A stretch of 64,000 nt of DNA from Vibrio sp. NTOU-M3. Its GTDB lineage: Bacteria > Pseudomonadota > Gammaproteobacteria > Enterobacterales > Vibrionaceae. Below, in pieces: positions 1 through 7,753 of the stretch. The DNA lies in the NCBI RefSeq assembly GCF_040869035.1, contig NZ_CP162100.1, positions 868,001 through 932,000 of the forward strand. Reading direction: 5' to 3'. Below the pieces are notes generated by a model, which had not been told where the DNA came from, did no database searches, and saw nothing but the letters and a program-made list of their open reading frames with translations. Each line of letters starts with the position of its first letter. Position 1 is the first letter of the stretch. Position numbers and translations under genes: made by a program.

Positions 1-1269
1 CTTCCTCAATCTCCAAACAAGCCAGCAGGCTGGTACGCCATCACCAATCCGGGGGAGAGGAATGCAAAGGGCCTAGATCAGTTTTTATCGGCGGCGAAGG
101 CTCGCTCAACCAAAGAGTTTATCGAGCAGATAGAAGAGCACCGCGGTGTACTTTGTCAGCTTGTTGTTGCCGATAAGCATGGTGATGTGGGTTATGTAGT
201 CGCGGGTAATGTTCCACCGATCGCGGATGAAGCGATGGCAAATGCCCATGTTGGTATTGAAGGTGTTGCGTTTAACGTCTTGGATGGAAGCCAAACAAGA
301 AACTCGTTCCGTGATCAAAACCAGAGACCACTGCAAGCGGCCAAATCCTTTTATCCCAACATTATCTCTCGCGGCATCATTCACAATACCAACAATAGCT
401 ATAAGTACAGCGAATTTGGTCACCAACAGCCTAACTATCCATCGGTATTTGGTCAGCATAAACAGCAGCGCACATTGGCCGCCGCTCGGCTCGACTATGA
501 TCCTCGCTTGATAATGTCCTATAAGCGAATGCAAGAGATAAGCTCGAACGGCAAGATAAGTGCTCAACAAGCGCTAGAGGTCGTATTTGATAACCGCAAC
601 TACGCTGCTGAGACGTTTCTTGATTGGATTTTGACTCTAGAGCCAAGTGATTGCACAGCGTCAATCAAGCAAGCATTTCAAGTATTAGCAAGCTGGGACC
701 GAAGGAACAACGCAGAGAGTCGAGGGGCACTATTATTTCATCAGCTTTGGAGCAAGCTAGTTAAGGCCAAGCTGGTTAGGGTGATTGGATTTGGTGACCC
801 AGAAGTGGACTCAGAGATCTCAACCACATCACAAAGCCAGAAAGTGATATTGGCTGCATTGGAGCAGTCAGTGACAGAGTTAGAGCAACTTGGCTTTGCA
901 TTAGATACTGAGTGGGGGAGCGTTCTCTATCAGACCGCAGATAAACACCCAATAGCAATGCATGGTGGATCTTATGAGCAAGGTCTTCTCAACGGAGAAA
1001 TGCCCGCTGAGTTAACCCGTGACGGTTTTGCCTACATCTTGTTTGGCACTGCCTATCTTCAGTTAACTCAATGGCAAGGTGGTGCGATTTGCCCACAGGT
1101 GTTATTGGCACATGGTCAGCGTGACGGGGTAGATTCAAAAGCACGCACATGTCAGTTGCAAATGTTCCTTGCTAAAGAGCTATACCCAATGCCTTACAGC
1201 CCACAGCAGTGGGAGAGTGTCAACATCACCAATAAAGTCACTATCATTGGAACTGACCCTGTTCCCTAA
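1..1269 (+). CDS. Penicillin-acylase (peptidase S45) family protein, 5' truncated
   Basis: The frame is open from base 1, so the gene begins outside the window and about 422 C-terminal residues are visible. They resemble the C-terminal part of the beta chain of penicillin/AHL/PvdQ-type acylases: a late GGSYEQG segment, then an LLAHGQRDGVDS stretch and FLAKELYPMPYS, matching the family pattern YGQS...DQ...FxxKxxxxLPFS. The N-terminal nucleophile serine and the autoprocessing site lie upstream and cannot be checked. Family members are periplasmic Ntn hydrolases that remove acyl chains; in Pseudomonas, PvdQ deacylates a siderophore precursor. It lies 57 bp before a FepB-like gene with no terminator or Fur box between them, so cotranscription with the transporter is likely. 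Substrate is inferred from context only. Confidence 0.75.
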   Translation, partial: LPQSPNKPAGWYAITNPGERNAKGLDQFLSAAKARSTKEFIEQIEEHRGVLCQLVVADKHGDVGYVVAGNVPPIADEAMANAHVGIEGVAFNVLDGSQTRNSFRDQNQRPLQAAKSFYPNIISRGIIHNTNNSYKYSEFGHQQPNYPSVFGQHKQQRTLAAARLDYDPRLIMSYKRMQEISSNGKISAQQALEVVFDNRNYAAETFLDWILTLEPSDCTASIKQAFQVLASWDRRNNAESRGALLFHQLWSKLVKAKLVRVIGFGDPEVDSEISTTSQSQKVILAALEQSVTELEQLGFALDTEWGSVLYQTADKHPIAMHGGSYEQGLLNGEMPAELTRDGFAYILFGTAYLQLTQWQGGAICPQVLLAHGQRDGVDSKARTCQLQMFLAKELYPMPYSPQQWESVNITNKVTIIGTDPVP

Positions 1270-1326
1270 TCCATTCCAGTTAACTCGTTATGTTTAACAT
1301 ATCTATTTTTTGAGGTTAACCAATTG

Positions 1327-2247
1327 ATGAAAAAGATAATTTTAATATTGGTCGCTTTGCTTACTACGGCCACTTCAGCAACCGCGTTAGCATGGCCCAA
1401 GAGCTTTGTTAATGCCGATGGAAGCACGACAACGATTCCAACTAAGCCGGTTAGGGTGTTATCGACCTCAGTCACCGTCACAGGGACCTTGCTCGCCATT
1501 GACGCTCCTTTAATTGCAACGGCTACTGATACGACCGGGGGATTTTTTGGACAATGGCAGTCGGTCGCTGATCAACGTTCGGTAAAGAAGTTATGGCCTG
1601 CGGGGAGCGTGAACCTTGAATCTGCTTACCTTGAGCAGCCCGATCTGATTGTTGTATCTAAATCTGGTGCCGATTCCGCGCTTAATCAGGTTAAAGAGTT
1701 TCAATCTATCGCCCCAACCATTATTGTCGATTACAGCACTCAGTCATGGCAGGAACTTGCCAAGCAGTTGGGTGAAGCATTAGGCAGTGAAAAGCATGTT
1801 GAAAAGACGGTCGCTGAATTTGACCAGTTGATTGCAGATGCTAAGACTCAGTTAGACTTGCCTGATGGTAGGGTCAATATTATTAGCTACCACGGACCGG
1901 GCGTGACTAATGCAGTGGCAAAATCACAAGGGGCGCATGCGCTATTGCTTTCTGCTTTAGGGTTTGAGATCGAATCACCGGATGATAGTTGGCATACCGG
2001 CCCAACTTTTCATAGTGACTTTGTACTGGTTAACTATGAAAAGCTGACCGAACTTAGCGCTGAAACGAGCTTTTTACTTGAGGCGTCTGATGAGCGAGCT
2101 CAGCGTTTGATGTCTGATGTGGTACTGAAAAACTTGCCCTCGGTGAAAAATGAGCAAGTGTATGGGCTAGGGGAGAACACCTTTCGAGTGGATCTCTACA
2201 GTTCCAGAGATATCGTGAAAAATATGCTTGCACGATTTGGTCGCTAG
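1327..2247 (+). CDS. fepB: FepB-like ferric-siderophore periplasmic binding protein
   Basis: About 306 residues, class III periplasmic binding protein. A signal peptide (MKK, hydrophobic core, cut near ATALA) is followed by a mature part strongly recalling E. coli FepB: STSVTVTGTLLAIDAPLIA near residue 45, an SWQELAKQLGEALG segment mid-protein, and VYGLGENTFRVDLYSS near the C-terminus. FepB binds ferric-enterobactin in the periplasm and passes it to FepDG; the Vibrio equivalent is named VctP. Either a TTG at 1324 or the ATG at 1327 could be the start; I prefer ATG, although a GAGG upstream is better spaced from TTG. It is the first of four closely packed transport genes. Confidence 0.85.
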   Translation: MKKIILILVALLTTATSATALAWPKSFVNADGSTTTIPTKPVRVLSTSVTVTGTLLAIDAPLIATATDTTGGFFGQWQSVADQRSVKKLWPAGSVNLESAYLEQPDLIVVSKSGADSALNQVKEFQSIAPTIIVDYSTQSWQELAKQLGEALGSEKHVEKTVAEFDQLIADAKTQLDLPDGRVNIISYHGPGVTNAVAKSQGAHALLLSALGFEIESPDDSWHTGPTFHSDFVLVNYEKLTELSAETSFLLEASDERAQRLMSDVVLKNLPSVKNEQVYGLGENTFRVDLYSSRDIVKNMLARFGR

Positions 2248-2274
2248 GATGGCAGAAATGGTATTCCGATTGAA

Positions 2275-3288
2275 ATGACTCAACTAGCTCATCCCGTTGC
2301 GCGAAGAAATAAGCGACAAATAAACCTGGTTTTGATGGCTGCCCTTATCAGTTTGCCAGCTTTAATGCTCATCAGCATATTCGTTGGCTCGCGAGATATT
2401 GCGGTGGCAACAACCCTAGAAGCGTTGACTCACTTTGATATCAACAACTCTCAGCATCTCATCGTTCATCATTTGCGAATTCCAAGGACCTTGTTGGCTG
2501 TAGTTGTGGGCGCGGCGCTTGGCGTGTCGGGCATCATAATGCAAGCGCTCACTCGTAACCCGTTGGCTGATCCCGGGATCCTTGGTGTTAATGCTGGAGC
2601 GATGACCATGATCGTACTAGGCATCTCCCTATTTGGGCTGACGAGCTTATCAACTTATGTATGGTTAGGATTGTTAGGGGCCGCGATTACAGGGGGTATG
2701 GTCTACCTTATTGCCGGAAAAGGGCGAAAGGTCGATGCAGTGCGAGTCGTCTTATCAGGTACGGCGTTAACGATCATGCTATTGGCTGTCACTAGCCTAA
2801 TCACCATCAATAGTGATCAAGAAGTATTTCACCAGTATCGTCATTGGTCGATTGGGTCGCTACAAGGGCGTGGCTATGACGTGCTGTATCCTGTTTCTCT
2901 ATTTATTGCGGTCGGGCTGTTATTGTCATTGGCATTAGCTAAGCCTCTAGATTCAATTGTGCTGGGCTTTGAAAAAGGCCTGACACTGGGTGTCAATCCT
3001 GCATTTGTCTGGGCGGGCTCATTTGTTGTTGTAACAATATTGGCTGGCAGCGCTACGGCAGCCGCGGGCCCCATTAGTTTTCTTGGTTTGACTGCGCCTC
3101 ATATTACCAAGTTAATCGTTGGCACCGATCATAAAAAACTCCTACCTGCCTGTATGTTGATTTCAGCTTTATTACTCCTTATCGCCGATATATTGGGCCG
3201 TATCGTCGGTTATCCAGATGAAATTAGTGCCGGCATCATGGTGGCATTGATTGGTGGGCCATTCTTCTTGTACTTAATTAGGCGTTAG
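2275..3288 (+). CDS. fepD: FepD-like ferric-siderophore ABC permease
   Basis: 337 residues, FecCD family with about 9-10 hydrophobic helices. Family signatures are visible: the RIPRTLLAVVVGAALGVSG segment near residue 70, QALTRNPLADPGILGVNAGA right after it, and AGPISFLGLTAPH near residue 265, the loop that contacts the ATPase. It forms one half of the inner-membrane channel for the siderophore delivered by the FepB-like protein. It starts 27 bp after fepB, and the next gene begins 1 bp after its stop, so the two permease subunits are probably translationally coupled. Called FepD by position and pairing; paralogous permeases are hard to tell apart by eye. Confidence 0.85.
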   Translation: MTQLAHPVARRNKRQINLVLMAALISLPALMLISIFVGSRDIAVATTLEALTHFDINNSQHLIVHHLRIPRTLLAVVVGAALGVSGIIMQALTRNPLADPGILGVNAGAMTMIVLGISLFGLTSLSTYVWLGLLGAAITGGMVYLIAGKGRKVDAVRVVLSGTALTIMLLAVTSLITINSDQEVFHQYRHWSIGSLQGRGYDVLYPVSLFIAVGLLLSLALAKPLDSIVLGFEKGLTLGVNPAFVWAGSFVVVTILAGSATAAAGPISFLGLTAPHITKLIVGTDHKKLLPACMLISALLLLIADILGRIVGYPDEISAGIMVALIGGPFFLYLIRR

Positions 3289-3289
3289 T

Positions 3290-4348
3290 GTGTTTACCGT
3301 TACTAAAATGCTTTCTTCTCGACATTTGTACGCCTTGCGATGCAAGTCAGCGTCGGTTGTGGTGAATATAAAGAATGTATCGATTGCAGCGATCATGGCT
3401 TTGAGTTTATGTGTTCTCACTTTGTTCGCTCTCAGTGTGGGAAAATTACCTATTACTGTTTATCAGGTATTGGAGATTCTATTGTCTTCGGAGCGCGTTG
3501 AAGCAGGCTTTCAAGCCAAAATACTGTGGGATATCCGCTTGCCGAGAGTGATCACTGCTGTGTTTGCAGGTGCAGCACTCGGGGTTTCTGGTGCGATCTT
3601 CCAATCTATCTCCCGCAACCCATTAGGCTCTCCCGACATTATAGGGTTCACCTCAGGGGCGGCGGTTGGCGCACTCATTCAAATCATCTATTTTGCTGGT
3701 GGCTCTGTTCAAGTCGCTGTTGGGGCGATTGTTGGCGGACTGGCAACTGCTGTTGTAGTACTGGCTTTATCTTATCAAGGCGGCAACATCAAGCGGCAAA
3801 ATCTGGTGTTAACTGGTATTGGCGTTGGTGCAATACTCAGTGCATTTAATGGTTTGTTGCTGGTAAAAGGAGAGATAGATAGCGCTATTACAGGCAACCT
3901 ATGGTTGGCTGGGTCGCTGCATGCCAGAACATGGGAGCACGCACTTCCAGTACTAATCGGGGTAGTTTTGCTACTGCCGTTAGTAAAGCTATTTACAGTC
4001 GCAATGGCCGGATTAGAGCTTGGGGAGTTACGTGCCCAGTCGATAGGCATTCGGGTACTAAAACTGCGCCTAATAATGACGCTAATTGGTGTTGCACTCG
4101 CGGCGTTAGCGACGGCAGCGACTGGACCAATTGCGTTTATCGCTTTGGCTGCTCCGCAACTGATGGTTCGGTTAAGAAACACTGCAAACTTACCCATTAT
4201 TTCTTCGGCGCTGATGGGCGCGCTGATACTACTTATCGCCGACCTTACTACTCAACTATTGCCAATTGATTTGAACTTACCAATAGGAAGAGTGTGCGGA
4301 ATAATTGGTGGGTTCTATTTACTTTGGCTTATCACCAGAAGCCGATAA
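3290..4348 (+). CDS. fepG: FepG-like ferric-siderophore ABC permease
   Basis: 352 residues, second FecCD-family permease, with RLPRVITAVFAGAALGVSG near residue 80, QSISRNPLGSPDIIGF and TGPIAFIALAAPQL near residue 280. It would pair with the preceding permease as a heterodimer. The longest frame begins with GTG at 3290, one base after the fepD stop; an internal ATG at 3308 is also possible. The 30-40 residues before the first membrane helix are longer than usual, so the real start could be internal. The ATPase gene follows 14 bp later. Confidence 0.85.
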   Translation: MFTVTKMLSSRHLYALRCKSASVVVNIKNVSIAAIMALSLCVLTLFALSVGKLPITVYQVLEILLSSERVEAGFQAKILWDIRLPRVITAVFAGAALGVSGAIFQSISRNPLGSPDIIGFTSGAAVGALIQIIYFAGGSVQVAVGAIVGGLATAVVVLALSYQGGNIKRQNLVLTGIGVGAILSAFNGLLLVKGEIDSAITGNLWLAGSLHARTWEHALPVLIGVVLLLPLVKLFTVAMAGLELGELRAQSIGIRVLKLRLIMTLIGVALAALATAATGPIAFIALAAPQLMVRLRNTANLPIISSALMGALILLIADLTTQLLPIDLNLPIGRVCGIIGGFYLLWLITRSR

Positions 4349-4362
4349 CTCAGTAACGTATT

Positions 4363-5190
4363 ATGACTATTTTTGATTCTGTAATGGATGGACACCCAAC
4401 ACTTAGCGCTGAAAATCTTACGCTTGGATATGGCTCAAAAATCATATGTGAAGCGCTTGATGTGACTATACCGACTGGGCAATTAACGGTCATCGTTGGG
4501 CCAAATGGCTGTGGAAAGTCAACGCTTCTAAAAAGTCTATGCCGCTTGCTAAAGCCCAAGCAGGGGAGTGTCATTCTCAGTGGCGAGAAGATCCAGCGTA
4601 TGCCTAGCAAAGAGATCGCTAAACTGCTAGGTTTTCTGCCTCAAAGTTCACCCACTCCAGAACGGGTGACGGTTGAAGAGTTAGTTGCACGTGGTCGCCA
4701 TGCGCATCAAGGACTGTTTAGTCAGTGGAGCATAGAAGACGAGCAAGCGGTAAAACAAGCGATGCACGTAACACGTATTGAAGAGTTTGCCGAGCATACA
4801 GTTGATGCTCTCTCTGGCGGCCAACGGCAGCGGGTTTGGATTGCAATGCTGCTGGCTCAGCAAACTCCCATTCTAATGTTAGATGAGCCAACGACCTACT
4901 TAGATATCTCCCATCAACTAGAGTTGCTTGAGTTATTTAAAAAGCTCAAACAACAATTGGGCCATACCGTTGTTGCTGTGTTGCATGATTTAAACCAAGC
5001 CTGCCGTTACGCCGATAACCTGATTGTGTTAAGTGGTGGAAAAATTGTTGCTCAAGGTTCACCTGGAGAGTTAATGACCGAATCCTTGGTGAAGCAAGTG
5101 TTCGGCTTAGATAGCTTAATCATCCCAGATCCAGTCACAAACTCACCTATGATTGTGCCTAAAGCCCCCTTGATACCTGATGTCGTATGA
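4363..5190 (+). CDS. fepC: FepC-like siderophore ABC transporter ATPase
   Basis: 275 residues. Walker A GPNGCGKST near residue 46, Q-loop FLPQSS, signature LSGGQRQRVWIAMLLAQ, Walker B ILMLDEPTTYLDI and the switch histidine in VAVLHDLNQA are all present, the exact pattern of FepC/FhuC ATPases. It powers import of the ferric siderophore through the two permeases encoded just upstream and is the last gene of the fepBDGC set. A hairpin ending in a short T run follows, after which comes a 0.5-kb promoter region for the receptor gene. Confidence 0.88.
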   Translation: MTIFDSVMDGHPTLSAENLTLGYGSKIICEALDVTIPTGQLTVIVGPNGCGKSTLLKSLCRLLKPKQGSVILSGEKIQRMPSKEIAKLLGFLPQSSPTPERVTVEELVARGRHAHQGLFSQWSIEDEQAVKQAMHVTRIEEFAEHTVDALSGGQRQRVWIAMLLAQQTPILMLDEPTTYLDISHQLELLELFKKLKQQLGHTVVAVLHDLNQACRYADNLIVLSGGKIVAQGSPGELMTESLVKQVFGLDSLIIPDPVTNSPMIVPKAPLIPDVV

Positions 5191-5254
5191 GCCGACTTTA
5201 ACCGGGTTTTACCTGACCCCCTTTTGGTTGTATGGCAAGATAAAAATCAAAATT

Positions 5255-5290
5255 AGCCTGATGATTTTTCTTTGAATTATCGGGCTTTTC
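5255..5290 (+). terminator. Likely intrinsic terminator after fepC
   Basis: AGCCTGAT (5255-5262) pairs with ATCGGGCT (5279-5286), with one G-U pair and further weak pairing inside the 16-nt loop, followed by TTTT. It lies 65 bp past the fepC stop. The stem is weaker than the other terminators in this window. Confidence 0.45.
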
Positions 5291-5307
5291 GGCATTCTAC
5301 CTACTGT

Positions 5308-5341
5308 AAAACTCTCAAAACTCTCAAAACTCTCAAAACTC
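5308..5341. repeat. 9-bp tandem repeat, 3.8 copies
   Basis: The unit AAAACTCTC occurs three times exactly (5308, 5317, 5326) and then as a partial AAAACTC. It sits between the fepC terminator and the Fur-like site. Copy number of such a repeat can change by slippage; any effect on the receptor promoter is inference. Confidence 0.9.
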
Positions 5342-5440
5342 GCCAACGTAGTAGTCTTTCACCACTCAATTCGCTTGCCCGTTCAAAAAGCACAAATTCA
5401 GAAGTATGTGCTGAAAACCCTTAGTAATATACGACTCATT

Positions 5441-5466
5441 AATGCGAATGGTTATCAAAATCATTG
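5441..5466. promoter_or_regulatory. Candidate Fur box upstream of the siderophore receptor
   Basis: Read on the minus strand the segment contains TGATAACCATTCGCATT preceded by AATGATTT, resembling overlapping NATAAT-type Fur hexamers with several mismatches. Position about 240 bp before the receptor start is far for a simple operator, so a leader would be needed. Fur control of siderophore receptors is established generally; this particular site is a visual match only. Confidence 0.4.
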
Positions 5467-5704
5467 TTTGAATGACACGATAACTAGGCCATAAGAATCA
5501 AAGGCATGGATGACCAATAGTAATCCAGCATCTGGGTTTATTACTTGTTTAGAGCATGACCTTATTACGATAGTCACGTGATTTACGTGTCGGAAAATTA
5601 ACAAAGCAGTGCGAAGCCGTACCCCCACGAACTCAACATCGAGGCAACGCAAGTTATTAGTGCTTGTAATACGGCGACCGACAAAACTCTAGGAGAATGA
5701 CCAA

Positions 5705-7753
5705 ATGGAATCATTGCGCATGGAGCGCTTAGCGAAAAGCCAGCCGAACAGACACCCTCTCAGTACTCTCGCAGCATCAATTGCCGTTGCCTGTTTTGGT
5801 ATGCAGGCAGGGCTTGCCGTTGCTGCTGAAGAGACCAAAGACGGTACAGTACCAACTATGGTGGTATACGGGGACAAATCTGAACGTTCACTCCAAGAAA
5901 CCAGCGCCAGTGTTGTCGTTTATGACCAAGACTCAATGCAGGAAAAGGGTATTCATACGACTCAGGATTTATTGAGAATGAGCCCGAACATTGTTGATAC
6001 TGGCTATGGTAACCAGATTGCGACAGTACGAGGGGTTGATGGCTCCGGACCTGGTGTGGGTGCTGCTGCCTTCATTTCAGGTTCAAAACCGAGGCTAAAT
6101 GTCTCTTTAGATGGACGAGCTCTGACCTACAATGAACTCGCCTATGGGCAAAATTCAATGTGGGATATCCAGCAAGCAGAGGTGTATCTTGGCCCACAAA
6201 GCTATATTCAGGGCCGAAACTCTATTGCAGGAACGGTAGTATTGAAATCCAACTCCCCTGTTTTTGAGCGTCAGTTTTTAGTTAAAGGCGGTTTAGGGAA
6301 CAATAGCTTCCAACAGACCGCCATCGTATATAACGATGTTCTTGTGGATGATCAGGTCGCATTTCGTATCAGTGCTGATAGGCAGTATCAAGACAGTTCA
6401 GTCGCACTGGTTAGCTACGAGCCGGCGGGGGATTCTAAAGAGATAGAGTCAAATGTCATTCGAGCTAAGTTGTTGGTCGAGCCAAGTAAAATTCCCGACC
6501 TGTCTTCAACGGTTAGTATTTCATATAATGACCACCGTGCTCCGCAAGGGGAATATGAGCCTGATGACTCACCGTTCGCTCCCTTCCCGTCGAAGCGTCC
6601 GGTGTCTGAAGGAAATACGAATAGCTACGTTTGGGACGTAACTTATGGTGTGACACCTAATGTTGAGCTGGCATTTAACACCAACTACAGCGATTTCGAA
6701 ATCAAACGTATTGTTCCCACTGGCGATAGATTTACTGCCAATATTCAAGGCAAGGAATACCATATCGAACCAACGCTAAGATATATCTCTGATTCTGAGA
6801 AATTGGATCTTTTAGTTGGGGCAAGATATTTCAGCAATAGCCAAGATGACTTTATTGATGGTATGGGTTCTTACGAGGATGAAACTAAGACCCAATCTGC
6901 TTACTTACAAGCCATTTATAACCTAACCCCAAGCTTGGTACTCACAGCGGTCGGCCGCTATGAAAGTGAGAAACGCTTTAGACAAGGTGGTGATGGCCCG
7001 TTTGCTCTGGAGCTTGATAAGACCTATAACGACTTTTTACCTAAGCTAGCTTTGGCGTGGAACTTAGATAAAAATAACACCTTTGGTGTGAGTGCTGCAA
7101 AAGGGTTTAGCTCAGGTGGTGCTGGCGTTGATTTCATCGCACGGTCTACGTACATGTTTGAAGAAGAAGCTGTTTGGAACTATGAATTCTTTACGCGTCA
7201 TCGCCTAATGGAGCAAAGCCTGCAACTGACGACTAATGTGTTTTACAACGACTACGACAATTTGCAACAGTTAACTGGCGCTGAAATCTCGAACTTGGAT
7301 GATGCAAAGTCTTATGGTGTTGAGGCCACAATGGATTGGTATGCAACACAAGACTTAAGCGTCTTTGCTAATGTGGGTTTATTGAAAACTGAAATTAGCG
7401 ATAGTACTCAGAGCATCTATGATGGCAAAGAGTTTGCTCGTGCGCCTGGGTTTACGGGTGCAGCTGGACTGAACTACTGGGTCGGTGATTTTGAGTTCAA
7501 TGGTAACGTGCAGTACGTTGGTGATTACTACTCAACGACAGACAATGACGAAGTCGGAAAGATCTCTGGTTACACTACTGCAAATGCTTCGATTGCCTAT
7601 GTCTTCGATTACGGTCATGCCAAGCTATTTGCAAACAACTTGTTCGATTCTGACGACGTCATCCTCTACGAAGCTCGAGGCGTGGTATATACAGATTCTC
7701 CGCTATTACAAAAAGCGCGCACAGTAGGCTTACTAGTGCAGCTTGACTTCTAA
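5705..7753 (+). CDS. TonB-dependent siderophore receptor
   Basis: 682 residues. A long signal peptide with a basic start ends near AVAAEE (about residue 41), followed by a TonB box-like TMVVYGDKSERSL, a plug domain (SVVVYDQDSMQEKG, IATVRGVDGSGPGVG, NVSLDGRALTYNELAYG, QAEVYLGPQSYIQGRNSIAGTVV) and a beta barrel ending in VGLLVQLDF with a terminal phenylalanine. It would bring a ferric siderophore across the outer membrane using TonB-ExbBD energy and hand it to the adjacent FepBDGC-type system. The substrate is unclear: the transporter favours an enterobactin-type catecholate, and the acylase suggests an acylated one. AGGAG lies 8 bp before the ATG. Confidence 0.9.
   Translation: MESLRMERLAKSQPNRHPLSTLAASIAVACFGMQAGLAVAAEETKDGTVPTMVVYGDKSERSLQETSASVVVYDQDSMQEKGIHTTQDLLRMSPNIVDTGYGNQIATVRGVDGSGPGVGAAAFISGSKPRLNVSLDGRALTYNELAYGQNSMWDIQQAEVYLGPQSYIQGRNSIAGTVVLKSNSPVFERQFLVKGGLGNNSFQQTAIVYNDVLVDDQVAFRISADRQYQDSSVALVSYEPAGDSKEIESNVIRAKLLVEPSKIPDLSSTVSISYNDHRAPQGEYEPDDSPFAPFPSKRPVSEGNTNSYVWDVTYGVTPNVELAFNTNYSDFEIKRIVPTGDRFTANIQGKEYHIEPTLRYISDSEKLDLLVGARYFSNSQDDFIDGMGSYEDETKTQSAYLQAIYNLTPSLVLTAVGRYESEKRFRQGGDGPFALELDKTYNDFLPKLALAWNLDKNNTFGVSAAKGFSSGGAGVDFIARSTYMFEEEAVWNYEFFTRHRLMEQSLQLTTNVFYNDYDNLQQLTGAEISNLDDAKSYGVEATMDWYATQDLSVFANVGLLKTEISDSTQSIYDGKEFARAPGFTGAAGLNYWVGDFEFNGNVQYVGDYYSTTDNDEVGKISGYTTANASIAYVFDYGHAKLFANNLFDSDDVILYEARGVVYTDSPLLQKARTVGLLVQLDF

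Larger units (their letters stand above)
5191..5704 (+). other. 514-bp intergenic promoter region of the receptor gene
   Basis: No convincing gene. The stretch holds the probable fepC terminator, a short tandem repeat at 5308-5341 and a Fur-box-like sequence at 5441-5466. The remaining 240 bp to the receptor start shows no clear coding frame on either strand and may be a long leader. A clear AGGAG Shine-Dalgarno lies 8 bp before the receptor ATG. Confidence 0.6.

Noticed and set aside
106..570. 154-codon frame on the minus strand
   Set aside because: It is antisense to the acylase, whose frame is open and matches a family throughout; the peptide has no recognisable features.
3775..4197. 140-codon minus-strand frame inside fepG
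   Set aside because: The plus-strand frame carries intact FecCD motifs; the antisense peptide has none.
5308..5341. CRISPR-like repeat array
   Set aside because: The 9-bp units are contiguous without spacers; simple tandem repeat.
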